A DNA stretch of 64,000 nucleotides from Lawsonella clevelandensis (GCF_003241315.1 NZ_QFOZ01000011.1:1-64000), one strand, 5' to 3'; counted from the first letter of the stretch, positions 49,046 to 59,106 are shown. The notes: generated by a model not told the origin, from the sequence alone. Made by a program: numbers and translations.

Positions 49046-50848
49046 ATGGCTACCTCCACCACTTTTGTCTCTTCCGCATCCACCATCACCCCACCCGCCA
49101 CACCCGCACTGGCAAACCAACCCAGCTGGAATAAACAGAAAAACTCCTCCATGCCAGCATTCCGCTACCGCCCCTACGCAGACGAAGTGGAAGCCGTCAC
49201 CTTGCCGGACCGCACCTGGCCCAACACCGTCATCGACCACGCCCCCCTGTGGTGTGCCGTCGATCTGCGAGACGGTAACCAAGCCCTGGTGGACCCCATG
49301 AGCCCCGCCCGCAAACGCCGCATGTTCGACCTCTTAGTACGCATGGGCTACAAGGAAATTGAGGTAGGGTTCCCCTCCGCCTCCCAAACCGACTACACCT
49401 TCCTGCGCGAAATTATCGAAGACGACGCCATCCCCGACGACGTCACCATCCAAGTCCTGGTACAGTGCCGCGAGGACCTCATACGCCGCACTTTTGACGC
49501 CTGCGCCGGCGCCCCCAACGTCATCGTCCACTTCTACAACTCCACCAGTATCCTGCAGCGCCGCGTCGTCTTCCGGAAAGATAAGTCCGCCATTAAAAAA
49601 CTCGCCACCGACGCCGCCGCACTGGTCAGCAGTATCGCCAAGGACTACCCCGACACTAACTGGCGCTGGGAATACAGCCCCGAATCCTTCACCGGCACCG
49701 AACTGGCCTTCGCCAAAGACGTCTGCGATGCCGTCACCGAAACCGTCGGCGCCACACCCGATAATCCCATCATTATCAACCTGCCAGCCACCGTCGAAAT
49801 GACCACCCCCAACGTGTACGCCGACCAAATAGAATGGATGAGCCGCAACCTCGCCCACCGGGACGCCACCATCCTCTCCCTGCACCCCCACAATGACCGC
49901 GGCACCGGCATCGCCGCCGCCGAACTCGGTTTCATGGCCGGCGCCGACCGCATTGAAGGCTGCCTCTTCGGCAACGGCGAACGCACCGGCAACGTCGACC
50001 TGGTCACTTTGGGCCTCAATATGCTGACTCGCGGTGTGGACCCGCAAATCACCTTCAGCGACATCAACGAAATCCGGGAAACCGTCGAATACTGCAACCA
50101 GATGCCCGTCACCCCCCGCCAACCCTACGGCGGCGACCTGGTCTTTACCGCCTTCTCCGGCTCCCACCAAGATGCCATCAACAAAGGCTTCGACGACCTC
50201 AACGAGGTGGCCGCACGGACTGACAAGAATGTTGACGACGTCACCTGGGAAGTCCCCTACCTGCCCATCGACCCCAAGGATATTGGCCGCACCTACGAGG
50301 CCGTTATTCGTGTGAACTCGCAGTCCGGCAAGGGCGGCATTGCCTACATTATGAAAACCGACCACGGTATTCGCCTGCCGCGTCGTATGCAGATCGAATT
50401 TTCCAAGACGGTACAGCACGTCACCGACTCCAAGGGTGGCGAAATGAACTCCAAACAGCTGTGGGATCTGTTCTCCTCGGAATACCTGGACCGGGCAGAA
50501 CCACTGCAGCGCATAGACCACTCACTGGCCACTGCCGATAATGGTGATGACGCCATAACCGCCACCGTTCTCTGGCACGGCAAAGAATGCGAAATCTCCG
50601 GCACCGGCAACGGCCCGCTGGCAGCATTTGTGGATGCCCTCCACGAACTGGATATTGACGTCAGCATTATTGACTACCAGGAGCACGCCATCACCGCCGG
50701 TTTTGACGCCGATGCCGCCGCCTACGTGGAATGCGAAGTAAACGGTATTCCCGTCCACGGTGCCGGCATTGCCTCCTCCATTAACGTGGCGTCACTGTGT
50801 GCTGTTGTCAGCGCCGTCAACCGTGCCCTGACGGAACTGGACGAGTAG
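49046..50848 (+). CDS. leuA: 2-isopropylmalate synthase
   Basis: Condenses acetyl-CoA with 2-ketoisovalerate, the first step of leucine synthesis. Length is 600 residues, the long LeuA type of actinobacteria. WCAVDLRDGNQAL is the catalytic metal-binding start of the TIM barrel, LHPHNDRGTG holds the two metal His, and EGCLFGNGERTGNVD is the second signature. The C-terminal regulatory LeuA dimer domain (about 450-600) mediates leucine inhibition. A 35-residue low-complexity N-terminus precedes MPAFRYRPY. ATG 49046 follows TAGAGG. Expression is probably controlled by the leader peptide and attenuator upstream. Confidence 0.97.
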   Translation: MATSTTFVSSASTITPPATPALANQPSWNKQKNSSMPAFRYRPYADEVEAVTLPDRTWPNTVIDHAPLWCAVDLRDGNQALVDPMSPARKRRMFDLLVRMGYKEIEVGFPSASQTDYTFLREIIEDDAIPDDVTIQVLVQCREDLIRRTFDACAGAPNVIVHFYNSTSILQRRVVFRKDKSAIKKLATDAAALVSSIAKDYPDTNWRWEYSPESFTGTELAFAKDVCDAVTETVGATPDNPIIINLPATVEMTTPNVYADQIEWMSRNLAHRDATILSLHPHNDRGTGIAAAELGFMAGADRIEGCLFGNGERTGNVDLVTLGLNMLTRGVDPQITFSDINEIRETVEYCNQMPVTPRQPYGGDLVFTAFSGSHQDAINKGFDDLNEVAARTDKNVDDVTWEVPYLPIDPKDIGRTYEAVIRVNSQSGKGGIAYIMKTDHGIRLPRRMQIEFSKTVQHVTDSKGGEMNSKQLWDLFSSEYLDRAEPLQRIDHSLATADNGDDAITATVLWHGKECEISGTGNGPLAAFVDALHELDIDVSIIDYQEHAITAGFDADAAAYVECEVNGIPVHGAGIASSINVASLCAVVSAVNRALTELDE

Positions 50849-50890
50849 CCCACTGTCCGCAATTAACATACGCAAACTTCTAAGGACTCT

Positions 50891-51583
50891 ATGACAAAAA
50901 CTCTTCCCTCTGTAGCCGCTGCCGCACTCCTTACCCTGGGAATTACCCTGGGAACCACCGTAAGCGTGACGGCAGGTCTGGCGCCCACTGCGTCCGCTAT
51001 TGACACCACCACTATCGCCCCCAACCTGCCCTACGTTACAAAAGTAATATCCGGTAGAGCCCTCTGCACCGGCACCCTCATCTCCCCCTCATGGGTTCTG
51101 ACGGCAGCTCACTGCGTGGGCAATGGGGACAAGGTAAAAGGCACTGTTGGCTTCGGCAATAAAGCCACCAACACGGTTGGGTTTACGGGTGCCTACCATT
51201 ACGGCAGCTGGGACGTAGCCCTCCTGCATCTCAACACAATGCAGGTGGGTCGCCCCTTCGCGCTGCTGTCCCCGCTTCCGGCTAAAGAAAACACTTTCGG
51301 CCACACCTACGGTTGGGGAATGGGACGCTACCCTCTCCGGGCGGGGAAGGCGAAGGTCGTGGGGCACTATGAGGCGCGCTACGGGAAGATGTTTGTTACC
51401 TACAGCGAGTGGGGTAAGCAGGAGCCTGGCGATTCAGGCGGTCCGTTCCTGCAGGGGCCCGTCCTGGTAGGTGTGCTCTCCTCAGTAAGTGGCGCTACGG
51501 CAAAGTCTATTAAAGCCAACTATGTAGAGGTATCTCACCTCTGGCCGTGGATCGCTAAGACTTTTATTACCAAAGCGTTCTAG
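50891..51583 (+). CDS. secreted trypsin-like serine protease
   Basis: S1-family protease of 230 residues. A signal peptide (about 1-36, ending in ASA) precedes a compact catalytic domain with His74 in LTAAHCV, Asp108 in SWDVALL and Ser182 in PGDSGGPF. No transmembrane or wall-anchor domain is present, so it should be released. It is shorter than many actinobacterial homologues and lacks an obvious long propeptide. The substrate is unknown; host or self proteins are possible. Confidence 0.92.
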   Translation: MTKTLPSVAAAALLTLGITLGTTVSVTAGLAPTASAIDTTTIAPNLPYVTKVISGRALCTGTLISPSWVLTAAHCVGNGDKVKGTVGFGNKATNTVGFTGAYHYGSWDVALLHLNTMQVGRPFALLSPLPAKENTFGHTYGWGMGRYPLRAGKAKVVGHYEARYGKMFVTYSEWGKQEPGDSGGPFLQGPVLVGVLSSVSGATAKSIKANYVEVSHLWPWIAKTFITKAF

Positions 51584-51584
51584 T

Positions 51585-51610
51585 GATAGCTACACACTCA
51601 GGTAGCTATC
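51585..51610. terminator. short hairpin between convergent genes
   Basis: GATAGCTAC (51585-51593) pairs with GTAGCTATC (51602-51610) around 8 bases, between the stops of the protease and the exporter gene. No T-run. Confidence 0.55.
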
Positions 51611-51611
51611 G

Positions 51612-53363
51612 CTACACCCCGATACCCATTTTCACCATGACGACAACAAGGACTTGCGCCACAATAATCTTCGCGATCATCGCCATGGGGAAAACTGTTG
51701 AGTAGCCCGTGTTCGGCAGCTCATTATTTGTTTGGTCATTGGCGTAGCCGAGGGTGGCAGGTTGCGTGAAGAGCCCCGCAGCCACTCCCATTGCTGTACC
51801 GTAGGGCAGCTTAAAGCCCTTGTAGACAATGATGAGAGTGAGTGACGTCAACACGAACGTCAATACTGCACCTACCGCAATTATCGTCAACGAACTGGGA
51901 TTCTTGATTGCCTTCAAGAAGTCGCCGCCGGCGTTAGCGCCAATTCCGGCCAGGAAGAAGGTAATGCCTAACTGCCGGATGGTGAGGTTAGAGGAGTAGG
52001 GAATACGCCACACAATGGGGCCAGTCCGTCCCAACGCCCCCAGAATGAGGCCAACGATAAGGGGGCCGCCGGCGGAACCTAGCTCCAGGACACCACCGCC
52101 GGGAATAGGGAAGGGAATTTTCCCGACGAGAAGCCCCAGCGCAATGCCCACCGAGAAGGTAAGAATGTCGATCTCCGAGAGGCTCTTGTAAGAGTCGCCA
52201 ACAATGCGGGCAGCTCGTCCCAGGTTTTCTTTATTGGTGACGACGCGAACACGATCCCCCAGTTCAAGGCGGGAATCATCGGTGGCAACCATATCTTTGT
52301 CACCACGCCGAATACGGGTGATGAGGATACCGTACTTGCTTTGCAGTCCCAGGTCGCCCAGCCTTACACCAACGACGCTGGGATTAGAGACGAACATGCG
52401 GCGTAGCCCGGACGTAACGTCATAGTAGGCAAGATCAATGGCGGATTCTTCTCCCAAATATTCTGTCGCCGCATCGAGTGCTTCTTGTGTGCCGGTAACG
52501 CACACGATCATGCCTGCACTGATTGTGTCGTAGATGGACGCTATCTGCATTTTGCTGGCATCAACAGTGATGTTCTCAGCATCTGCCTGGCCCAGGACGA
52601 GCTGGCCGTCAACGTCGTAAGCGTCCGGGGGGAGCATACGGGACACAATAACATGCTGGCCAATAGCCTTATTGAGGTCCACGATACGGATATCTCCCGC
52701 ACGCGTAATAAGAATATTGCGGGTGAAAATGGGAACCGCAGCCACCCCGGCACGTATCGCCTCTTCCTCATGATTAACATGGAAAATCTTTTGGAAGAGC
52801 GCAAGCGCCGCAATAGATGCCAGCACACCCATGGGATAGGCCAAGGCGTAGCCAACTGTGGGGATACTCTGGGCAGCATCTAGACTTCCCTGCGCCTTCA
52901 CAGCCGCCGAGTCTGACAAGATGGGAAGAGCATTGGAGACAGCGGCAAGTGCTGGCGTATTCGTCAACGCACCAGTGAACATACCCGCGGAAATAATGGG
53001 TTCCATCTTGAACAATGCCACGATGCCAACGGTGACGGCGGCGCTCACTAAAACCAGGCCGACGGTCAGGAGATTAAGTCCCAAGCCCTCTGTTCGGAGA
53101 GCCCGGAAGAAGGACGAGCCGGACGCTAGACCAATGGTGTAGACGAAAAGCGTCAACCCCATCACCCACACAATATGTAGCTGTTGAATGGGGTGCCCGT
53201 AGTGGGTGAAGAGCGCCGAAATGATGAGGCCGACGAAAAGAACTGCGGCGACGCCGAGGGAAAAAGACCCAATACGAATACGACCGACGAAGAAGCCCAA
53301 TGCCATGATGAGCATGAGCACAAGTAAGGGTTGTTCCGCGAGCCAACCGATAACAGCGGACAT
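51612..53363 (-). CDS. AAEx-family transporter (AspT/SucE-like) with two TrkA-C domains
   Basis: Membrane protein of 583 residues. Two membrane halves of five to six helices (about 1-180 and 400-583) flank two RCK-C/TrkA-C regulatory domains (near 205-290 and 295-385). This is the aspartate:alanine exchanger family; C. glutamicum SucE, a succinate exporter, belongs to it. GMFTGALTNTPALAAVSNAL and FTQPATLGYANDQTNNE are conserved half-repeat motifs. Likely role is export of dicarboxylate or amino acid; the substrate is inferred only. Confidence 0.9.
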   Translation of the reverse strand: MSAVIGWLAEQPLLVLMLIMALGFFVGRIRIGSFSLGVAAVLFVGLIISALFTHYGHPIQQLHIVWVMGLTLFVYTIGLASGSSFFRALRTEGLGLNLLTVGLVLVSAAVTVGIVALFKMEPIISAGMFTGALTNTPALAAVSNALPILSDSAAVKAQGSLDAAQSIPTVGYALAYPMGVLASIAALALFQKIFHVNHEEEAIRAGVAAVPIFTRNILITRAGDIRIVDLNKAIGQHVIVSRMLPPDAYDVDGQLVLGQADAENITVDASKMQIASIYDTISAGMIVCVTGTQEALDAATEYLGEESAIDLAYYDVTSGLRRMFVSNPSVVGVRLGDLGLQSKYGILITRIRRGDKDMVATDDSRLELGDRVRVVTNKENLGRAARIVGDSYKSLSEIDILTFSVGIALGLLVGKIPFPIPGGGVLELGSAGGPLIVGLILGALGRTGPIVWRIPYSSNLTIRQLGITFFLAGIGANAGGDFLKAIKNPSSLTIIAVGAVLTFVLTSLTLIIVYKGFKLPYGTAMGVAAGLFTQPATLGYANDQTNNELPNTGYSTVFPMAMIAKIIVAQVLVVVMVKMGIGV

Positions 53364-53563
53364 GTCCCACTCCTAGAAAACTCTGAGGCTATAATCAGGG
53401 TCCCAACCAGGGGAAAAGGAATAATCCTTGTGCTCGTCATACTACCGATCTGGGAGGAAAACGCACGCCAGGTTTCTATAAAGTGGCCACAAGACGAGCT
53501 GCCCCATAAGCCACGCCATAGCGAGAATTCTTCCCCTCCCCATCTGGCCTTTAGAATAAGTGC

Positions 53564-54895
53564 ATGACAGATGCCTCTCTTGGTTTCCGAGGAACACTCG
53601 CACGCTGGGCGTGTTTTGGCGCACGCTGGGCCTCGCGTACCCTCGGCCGCGGAAACGGCGGCATGATCGGCGGCCTTGTAGCACTCAAAGTCGATCCCAA
53701 CATTATGGCTAAACTTGCTGGCCAACGCATGTCCATGATCGTGACGGGAACAAACGGAAAATCTACCACCACCCGCATGGCTGCAAATGCCCTCCGCACC
53801 GCCTACACCGTGGCCACCAATGATGGCGGCGACAATATGGATGCCGGCATTGTCAGTGCCCTCAACCAGGATCTGGACGCGGACGCCATCTGCCTGGAAG
53901 TGGACGAAATGCACGTCCCCCACGTGATGGACGCCCTCTCCCCTACTGTCCTCGTCCTCCTCAACCTCTCCCGCGATCAATTGGATCGCGTGGGCGAAAT
54001 TAACACCATCGAACGGCGCCTCCGCGAGGCCGTCGCCGCCCACCCGGACACTATTGTGGTGGCAAACTGCGACGACATGATGGTGACGTCTGCCGCCTAC
54101 GACGCCAAGAACGTCATCTGGGTAAGTACCGGCGGCGGGTGGGCCAATGATGCCACCACCAGCCCCCGCAATAATGCGGCCATTATGCACAGTGATGGTG
54201 ACTGGTGGGCAGTTGAACCACTAGCCGATGGCCGCGAATTCCGCCGCCCCACTCCCGACTGGTGGGTGGATGACACTACTCTGCACGGCCCCGATGGGCT
54301 GAACCTTCCCCTGCATTTGCGTGTACCGGGGCGGGCTAACCGCGGTAATGCAGCCCAGGCCGTGGCCGCCGCCGTGGCCATGCAGATTAATCCCACGGCC
54401 GCTGTGGAGGCCGCCGAGTCTGTGAATGATGTGGCGGGACGCTACACCACTATCACCCTGGATAATCGCGAAATTCATCTGCTGCTGGCCAAAAATCCGG
54501 CTGGCTGGCAGGAGGCCCTCAACATGGTGGATCGCACTGCCGATTCCTTGGTTATTGCCGTCAATGGGCAGGAAGCTGACGGTTTTGACCTCAGCTGGCT
54601 GTGGGATGTGCGTTTCGAAAACTTCTCCGACACAAACGTTTTCTGTGCCGGGGAACGCGGCACTGATCTATCCGTACGGCTCACTTATGCAGGGGTGGAA
54701 CACCAGCTTGTCCACGACCCGCTGCAGGCCATTCGGCAGTGTCCCCCGGGCCGGGTGGAAGTGTTGGCCAATTACACAGCTTTCCGTGATCTCTTCCGCG
54801 ATCTTCGCCGTCTTACTGGTGCTGGCGCCGGAACTGCCGATGATCCCACCTTCCGCCCTCATAAGGAGCGCCCGCATAAGGAGGATATGCAGTGA
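53564..54895 (+). CDS. murT: lipid II isoglutaminyl synthase, Mur-ligase-like subunit
   Basis: Works with GatD to amidate D-Glu of the peptidoglycan stem to D-isoglutamine. The ATP site is IVTGTNGKSTTTRM. LEVDEMHVPHV and LLNLSRDQLDRVGEI are Mur-ligase-type motifs, and the C-terminal DUF1727 domain has NGQEADGFDLSWLWDV and RPHKE at the end. Length is 443 residues. Only scattered Cys are present, so the Cys4 zinc ribbon known from staphylococcal and streptococcal MurT seems absent. Its stop overlaps the gatD start by four bases. The pair is the counterpart of Rv3712-Rv3713. Confidence 0.95.
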   Translation: MTDASLGFRGTLARWACFGARWASRTLGRGNGGMIGGLVALKVDPNIMAKLAGQRMSMIVTGTNGKSTTTRMAANALRTAYTVATNDGGDNMDAGIVSALNQDLDADAICLEVDEMHVPHVMDALSPTVLVLLNLSRDQLDRVGEINTIERRLREAVAAHPDTIVVANCDDMMVTSAAYDAKNVIWVSTGGGWANDATTSPRNNAAIMHSDGDWWAVEPLADGREFRRPTPDWWVDDTTLHGPDGLNLPLHLRVPGRANRGNAAQAVAAAVAMQINPTAAVEAAESVNDVAGRYTTITLDNREIHLLLAKNPAGWQEALNMVDRTADSLVIAVNGQEADGFDLSWLWDVRFENFSDTNVFCAGERGTDLSVRLTYAGVEHQLVHDPLQAIRQCPPGRVEVLANYTAFRDLFRDLRRLTGAGAGTADDPTFRPHKERPHKEDMQ

Positions 54896-55710
54896 GTTCC
54901 CTCCACAATCTCCACAACCCCACGCCGGGGAAAGACTCTGTTATCCATATTGGTGCTCTTCTGCCCGACATTATGAGTACCTATGGTGATGACGGTAATG
55001 CGCTGGTGCTGCGGGAACGGTTGCGCCGCCGCGGCTACCAGGCGGAGATTATTCGTATTACCCTGCAAGACGATGTTCCCTCCAGCTGCGACATTTATAC
55101 GATGGGTGGTGGCGAGGACGTTGCCCAGATTCTGGCCTCTAAGCATCTGCGCACGCATCGTGGTTTGTTTACCGCGGTGGAAGCAGGGCGCCCACTGCTG
55201 GCTATTTGCGCTGGTCTACAAATGTTGGGTGAGTGGTTCCAGGTGGCTGATGGCTCCCATGCGGAGGGTGTTGGTTTGCTGGACGTAACAACTGTTCCGC
55301 AGGCTACCCGCTCTATTGGTGAACTGGTGGGAACGCCACTTACCGAAGGGCTAGCTGAGCCGTTTCTCACAGAGCCTCTTATGGGTTTTGAAAACCACAT
55401 GGGTGCAACAGTATTAGGGCCGGATGCGCGTCCCTTATCCCGTGTGAAATATGGGGTAGGTAATAGTATTCCTGCCGGCAGCAGTATTCCCGCTACGGGC
55501 CTGGTGGATGGTGCGGTGCAGGGCAGTATTATTGCCACCTATATGCATGGCCCGTGCCTTGCCCGTAACCCCCAATTAGCGGATTACCTTATTGCGCAGG
55601 TGTTAGGCGTGCCGGCAGCGGAACTAGCCCCCCTCGATATTCCGGCTATTCCATTGTTACGGAAGGAACGCTTGGCGGCGGCTAAACACCCACCCAAGCG
55701 CACTGCGTAA
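54892..55710 (+). CDS. gatD: lipid II isoglutaminyl synthase, glutaminase subunit
   Basis: Class I glutamine amidotransferase-like (CobB/CobQ type) subunit of 272 residues that supplies ammonia to MurT. Nucleophile Cys106 lies in LLAICAGLQMLG, and His219 in ATYMHGPCLARNP is the probable partner. GGGEDVAQ near residue 73 is conserved. The start is GTG 54892, overlapping the murT stop (GTGA). A long hairpin ends the transcript. Confidence 0.95.
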   Translation: MSSLHNLHNPTPGKDSVIHIGALLPDIMSTYGDDGNALVLRERLRRRGYQAEIIRITLQDDVPSSCDIYTMGGGEDVAQILASKHLRTHRGLFTAVEAGRPLLAICAGLQMLGEWFQVADGSHAEGVGLLDVTTVPQATRSIGELVGTPLTEGLAEPFLTEPLMGFENHMGATVLGPDARPLSRVKYGVGNSIPAGSSIPATGLVDGAVQGSIIATYMHGPCLARNPQLADYLIAQVLGVPAAELAPLDIPAIPLLRKERLAAAKHPPKRTA

Positions 55711-55772
55711 GCACCACATAGAACCCTATAAGTGCTTCACACACTGGCGCCCACATATAGAAAAAGAGCAGA

Positions 55773-55813
55773 GAAGCGGGGGAAGACCACCGAAGTGGCT
55801 CTTCCCCCGCTTC
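55773..55813 (+). terminator. stem-loop terminator after murT-gatD
   Basis: GAAGCGGGGGAAGA (55773-55786) pairs perfectly with TCTTCCCCCGCTTC (55800-55813), extended inside by CCAC/GTGG. The T-run is poor. Confidence 0.75.
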
Positions 55814-55908
55814 CGCTACTCCCTGATACCGTCATGCTTTCGCATGCCGGAGTGTGTGATCCCAATAAAGGGAACTTATGTCAGTGGTGCTGCAACCAGT
55901 AGTGCTGG

Positions 55909-56949
55909 TTAGTCACCGTAGGAACGGAGGAAAGGCAGTGCGACGAGGCACGGAACTTCCTTTACCTGCTGGCCAGCAAGGGCATTGATGGTGAGTGCCC
56001 AAATGCGGTGGTTGTATGGCACGGTGAGGTGGTCGGAGCGATCCTTATTGCAGCCATCCTGCAGGGTGATATTGGTGACGGTGGCACCCGGCACAGCCTT
56101 CTGGAAGTTGGGGTTGTGCTTGGACATCATGACGAACTCGTCATACTTGGAGGAAATGTTGGTGTAGTTAATACCAGCAACAGTATCCGGGGTGGTCAGC
56201 TTGGTGGAGATTTCGGAGCCGGTCATCATCTGGGCGGCAGCAACAGAGAGTCCGTTGAGGATATTACCGATAACGGCAGGCTGGCCATCATCCTTGAAGA
56301 TGGCTTTCTTATCCTGCAGGGAGAGGGGGTTAATGCCAACGTTAATGCCGGCCATGGTCACAATCTTGTTGATGTGGGCAGAGCCGTAGGTGTGGGCAAT
56401 GAGGTTGGAGATGGTGCCACCCTCGGAGTAACCAACCAGGTCAACCTTATCCGTGTGGGTGCTCTTCAGCACTTCGTTGATGAATGCGGCGGAGTAGGTT
56501 GCGGCAGCTTCAATGTCAGACAGACCACCGAAGTCAAGGCCCACAATGCGCATGGCCTTGGACATAAGGCCATCGGGGTCCTTGGGGAGGTTCATGGCGT
56601 AGACGCAGTAGCCCTGTTCCTTGAGCACTGGGCCAAGACCGGCCCATGCACTATTAGCGGTCATGGACATGCCGTGAACAAGAACAACGGGGTTTGGCTT
56701 ATCTGCACTGGGCTTGCAGTTCCAGTCATTCACACCTTGGGGAGCAACTGGCTTGGTGCCATTCTTCATAATGGCGTCGGTAATGCTGGTAGCAGACTTG
56801 CCGGTTCCCTCCGTGGTGGAGCGGACGGTGCTGGAATCCAGTTCCGGAAGTGGTTGGTAGCAGGGGGCTGCGGAAGCAACAGCAGCAGTGCTGGAAATGA
56901 TGGCTACAGAGGCTACCAGGGTAGCAAGAGTTTTACTGGTCTGGAACAC
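55909..56949 (-). CDS. secreted lipase (alpha/beta hydrolase), paralogue of the 486-1580 gene
   Basis: Exported lipase of 346 residues with a signal peptide (about 1-28, ending ASA). VVLVHGMSMTANSAW is the oxyanion loop, and GYSEGG holds nucleophile Ser175. KYDEFVMMSKHNP and SDHLTVPYNH likely supply Asp and His. Four Cys may form disulfides. The overall order matches the lipase at 486-1580, but divergence is large. GTG 56949 follows AAAGGA. Extracellular lipid ester hydrolysis is expected. Upstream DNA (56950-57295) is AT-rich and contains AGTTTC-CAAA-GAAACT at 57086-57101 and the transhydrogenase terminator; no gene. Confidence 0.85.
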   Translation of the reverse strand: MFQTSKTLATLVASVAIISSTAAVASAAPCYQPLPELDSSTVRSTTEGTGKSATSITDAIMKNGTKPVAPQGVNDWNCKPSADKPNPVVLVHGMSMTANSAWAGLGPVLKEQGYCVYAMNLPKDPDGLMSKAMRIVGLDFGGLSDIEAAATYSAAFINEVLKSTHTDKVDLVGYSEGGTISNLIAHTYGSAHINKIVTMAGINVGINPLSLQDKKAIFKDDGQPAVIGNILNGLSVAAAQMMTGSEISTKLTTPDTVAGINYTNISSKYDEFVMMSKHNPNFQKAVPGATVTNITLQDGCNKDRSDHLTVPYNHRIWALTINALAGQQVKEVPCLVALPFLRSYGD

Positions 56950-57172
56950 GCCAGATCCTTTCTTCGTTAATTCCCATTTACGCCAAGGGCGCAGGGAGAG
57001 ATAGGCGAAATAACGGTAAACAGAGAGAGTCTACTATGCCTTATTATTAAGTTTTTGGAAACACTCCGCAATGGAATAATCTCTAAGTTTCCAAAGAAAC
57101 TGAGAATAGTTGCCATTTTTACTTAGTTTCTACAAAAAGGAGAGACGCTTGTCACTCTTCTTCTTTCTTAAA

Positions 57173-57218
57173 AAGAGGCTACCTCCAGCAGTTTTACTGT
57201 TACTGGAGGTAGCCTCTT
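57173..57218 (-). terminator. intrinsic terminator of the pnt operon
   Basis: A 16-bp perfect stem (57173-57188 with 57203-57218). On the minus strand it is followed by T5. It lies 78 bases after the end of pntB. Confidence 0.92.
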
Positions 57219-57295
57219 ACGTCATATTCAGTTTGGTAGTCGTTAACCATAAGACAGCGTTTTAGCGCCGCCCAATGGCAACAATTATGGGGCTG

Positions 57296-58765
57296 TTACA
57301 TAGCCTTAAGTTCTTCCACAATGGCATCGACAGAGTCTTTTGCATCACCGAAGAGCATGGAGGTCTGCGGCTGGTAGAACAGCGGATTATCAATGCCAGC
57401 GTAGCCAGAGCTCATGGAACGCTTGGAGACGATGACGGAGTGGGCTTCTGCCACATTCAGAACGGGCATGCCATAGATGGGTGAGCCTGGATCGTCCTTC
57501 GCCGCCGGGTTAGTGACGTCGTTAGCACCAATCACCAGTGCCACGTCGCAACGGTTGAACTCGCCGTTAATCTCGTCCATTTCCTTCATGGCGTCGTAGT
57601 CGATACCGGCTTCAGCCAGAAGAACGTTCATGTGGCCAGGCATACGGCCAGCCACTGGGTGGATAGCGTACTTCACGGGCACGCCACGCTCGGCAAGCAG
57701 GGCAGCCATTTCCTTCACAGCGTGCTGCGCCTGGGCAACAGCCATACCGTAACCGGGAACAATAATGACTTCGTTGGCGTATGCCATCTGAATGGCAACG
57801 TCTGCAGCAGTGGTGGACTTCACCGGGCCATGTTCTGCAGCAGCACCGGAGGCAGCACTGCTACCTCCACCGAAGCCACCCGCCACAATGTTGGCGACGG
57901 AGCGGTTCATAGCTTTCGCCATGAGGTTCGTGAGGATGGTACCGGATGCACCGACGATCATACCGGCGACGATCATGGCGGTGTTGTTAATAGCCAGGCC
58001 GGCAGCGGCGGCGGAAAGACCCGTCATGGCGTTCAGCAAGGAGATAACGACCGGCATGTCGGCGCCACCAATGGGGAGCACCAGCATGAGGCCGAGCAGA
58101 GCGGACACAATGATAAGGCCAAGCATCCACCAGATATTGCCGAACTCACCGGTGTTGCAGCCAATAACGATAGCGAAAGCGACGGCGGCAATGAACAGGA
58201 TAGCGTTTACAGCCTGCTGGGCTTTACCGAGGCCAATGGGGCGGCCGGGGAGAATACCCTGCAGTTTGGAGAAGGCAATAATGGATCCCCAGAAGGACAC
58301 CGAACCGATGATGGCGGCAAGAATGGAGCCAATAACAACGGTGGTGGTGAGGACGGTGGAGGAACCAGCAACGTTTGCTTCCTCAGCGATGAGGTTGCCT
58401 TTGAAGCCGCGGTATTCCATGGCTTCGCATAGTGCAATGAGTCCCACGGTGCCGCCACCAAGACCGTTGAAGATAGCCACGAGCTGCGGCATTTCGGTCA
58501 TCTTGGTTTTACGGGCAACGGGAACAGCAATAGCGGTACCTACAATGAGGCCAACAACAATCAGAATCCAGTTCAGGGTGTAGCTGGCGTCGGTGTCGGC
58601 TTCTTTGTCGGCGAGTTTCAAAATGGTGCCAATGAAGGCAATAACCATACCGATGGCAGCAATCTTGTTACCACGGACGGCGGTGGAGGGGCCGGTCAGT
58701 CCGGACAGGCCGTAGATGAAGAGGACGAAGGCAATAATGTAGAGCACATTAGCTGTGATGGTCAT
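57296..58765 (-). CDS. pntB: NAD(P) transhydrogenase subunit beta
   Basis: Membrane and NADP-binding subunit of the proton-translocating transhydrogenase, which drives NADPH formation from NADH using the proton gradient. Length is 489 residues. The N-terminal half has eight to nine helices; domain III begins near residue 310 with VIIVPGYGMAVAQAQH and has IHPVAGRMPGHMNVLLAEA, then VIGANDVTNPAA and KRSMSSGYAGIDNPLF. The ATG overlaps the stop of pntA2 (TAATG). Last gene of the three-gene operon. Confidence 0.97.
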   Translation of the reverse strand: MTITANVLYIIAFVLFIYGLSGLTGPSTAVRGNKIAAIGMVIAFIGTILKLADKEADTDASYTLNWILIVVGLIVGTAIAVPVARKTKMTEMPQLVAIFNGLGGGTVGLIALCEAMEYRGFKGNLIAEEANVAGSSTVLTTTVVIGSILAAIIGSVSFWGSIIAFSKLQGILPGRPIGLGKAQQAVNAILFIAAVAFAIVIGCNTGEFGNIWWMLGLIIVSALLGLMLVLPIGGADMPVVISLLNAMTGLSAAAAGLAINNTAMIVAGMIVGASGTILTNLMAKAMNRSVANIVAGGFGGGSSAASGAAAEHGPVKSTTAADVAIQMAYANEVIIVPGYGMAVAQAQHAVKEMAALLAERGVPVKYAIHPVAGRMPGHMNVLLAEAGIDYDAMKEMDEINGEFNRCDVALVIGANDVTNPAAKDDPGSPIYGMPVLNVAEAHSVIVSKRSMSSGYAGIDNPLFYQPQTSMLFGDAKDSVDAIVEELKAM

Positions 58766-59103
58766 TAGTCTTGTGCCTCCTCAATGGGTTTGCGCTCTTT
58801 GGGTTTGAACATTTCGAGCATGCGGTCGGTAACGACAAAGCCGCCCACAACGTTCAACGTGCCGAAGACAACAGCGACGAACAGGATAATGGCAAGAAGG
58901 ACATTAATGGCGGTGTTGTCAGAGCTGAGATCGACAGAACCGAGTACCCACATGGCACCCAGGACGACAATGCCGTGAATGGCGTTCGTGCCGGACATGA
59001 GGGGGGTGTGGAGAGAATTGGGGACCTTGGAGATCACCGAGAAGCCGACAAAGCCGGCCAGGACGATGAGGGCTATAAGGAGTAGCAGGTCGTTGGCAGA
59101 CAT
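58765..59103 (-). CDS. pntA2: NAD(P) transhydrogenase subunit alpha, membrane part (PntA2)
   Basis: Short subunit of 112 residues with three transmembrane helices, corresponding to the membrane end of E. coli PntA. SKVPNSLHTPLMSGTNAIHG is the conserved signature: VPNSLHTPLMSGTNAIHG. Three-subunit transhydrogenases of this kind are common in actinobacteria. It lies three bases after pntA1 and one-base overlaps pntB. Confidence 0.95.
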   Translation of the reverse strand: MSANDLLLLIALIVLAGFVGFSVISKVPNSLHTPLMSGTNAIHGIVVLGAMWVLGSVDLSSDNTAINVLLAIILFVAVVFGTLNVVGGFVVTDRMLEMFKPKERKPIEEAQD

Positions 59104-59106
59104 GGG

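Noticed and set aside
49334..50521. 395-codon minus-strand frame opposite leuA
   Set aside because: Same reason: composition mirrors leuA codon bias, and no start signal or motif is present.
56008..56970. 320-codon plus-strand frame opposite the lipase at 55909-56949
   Set aside because: Antisense shadow; the lipase frame has a signal peptide and catalytic motif.
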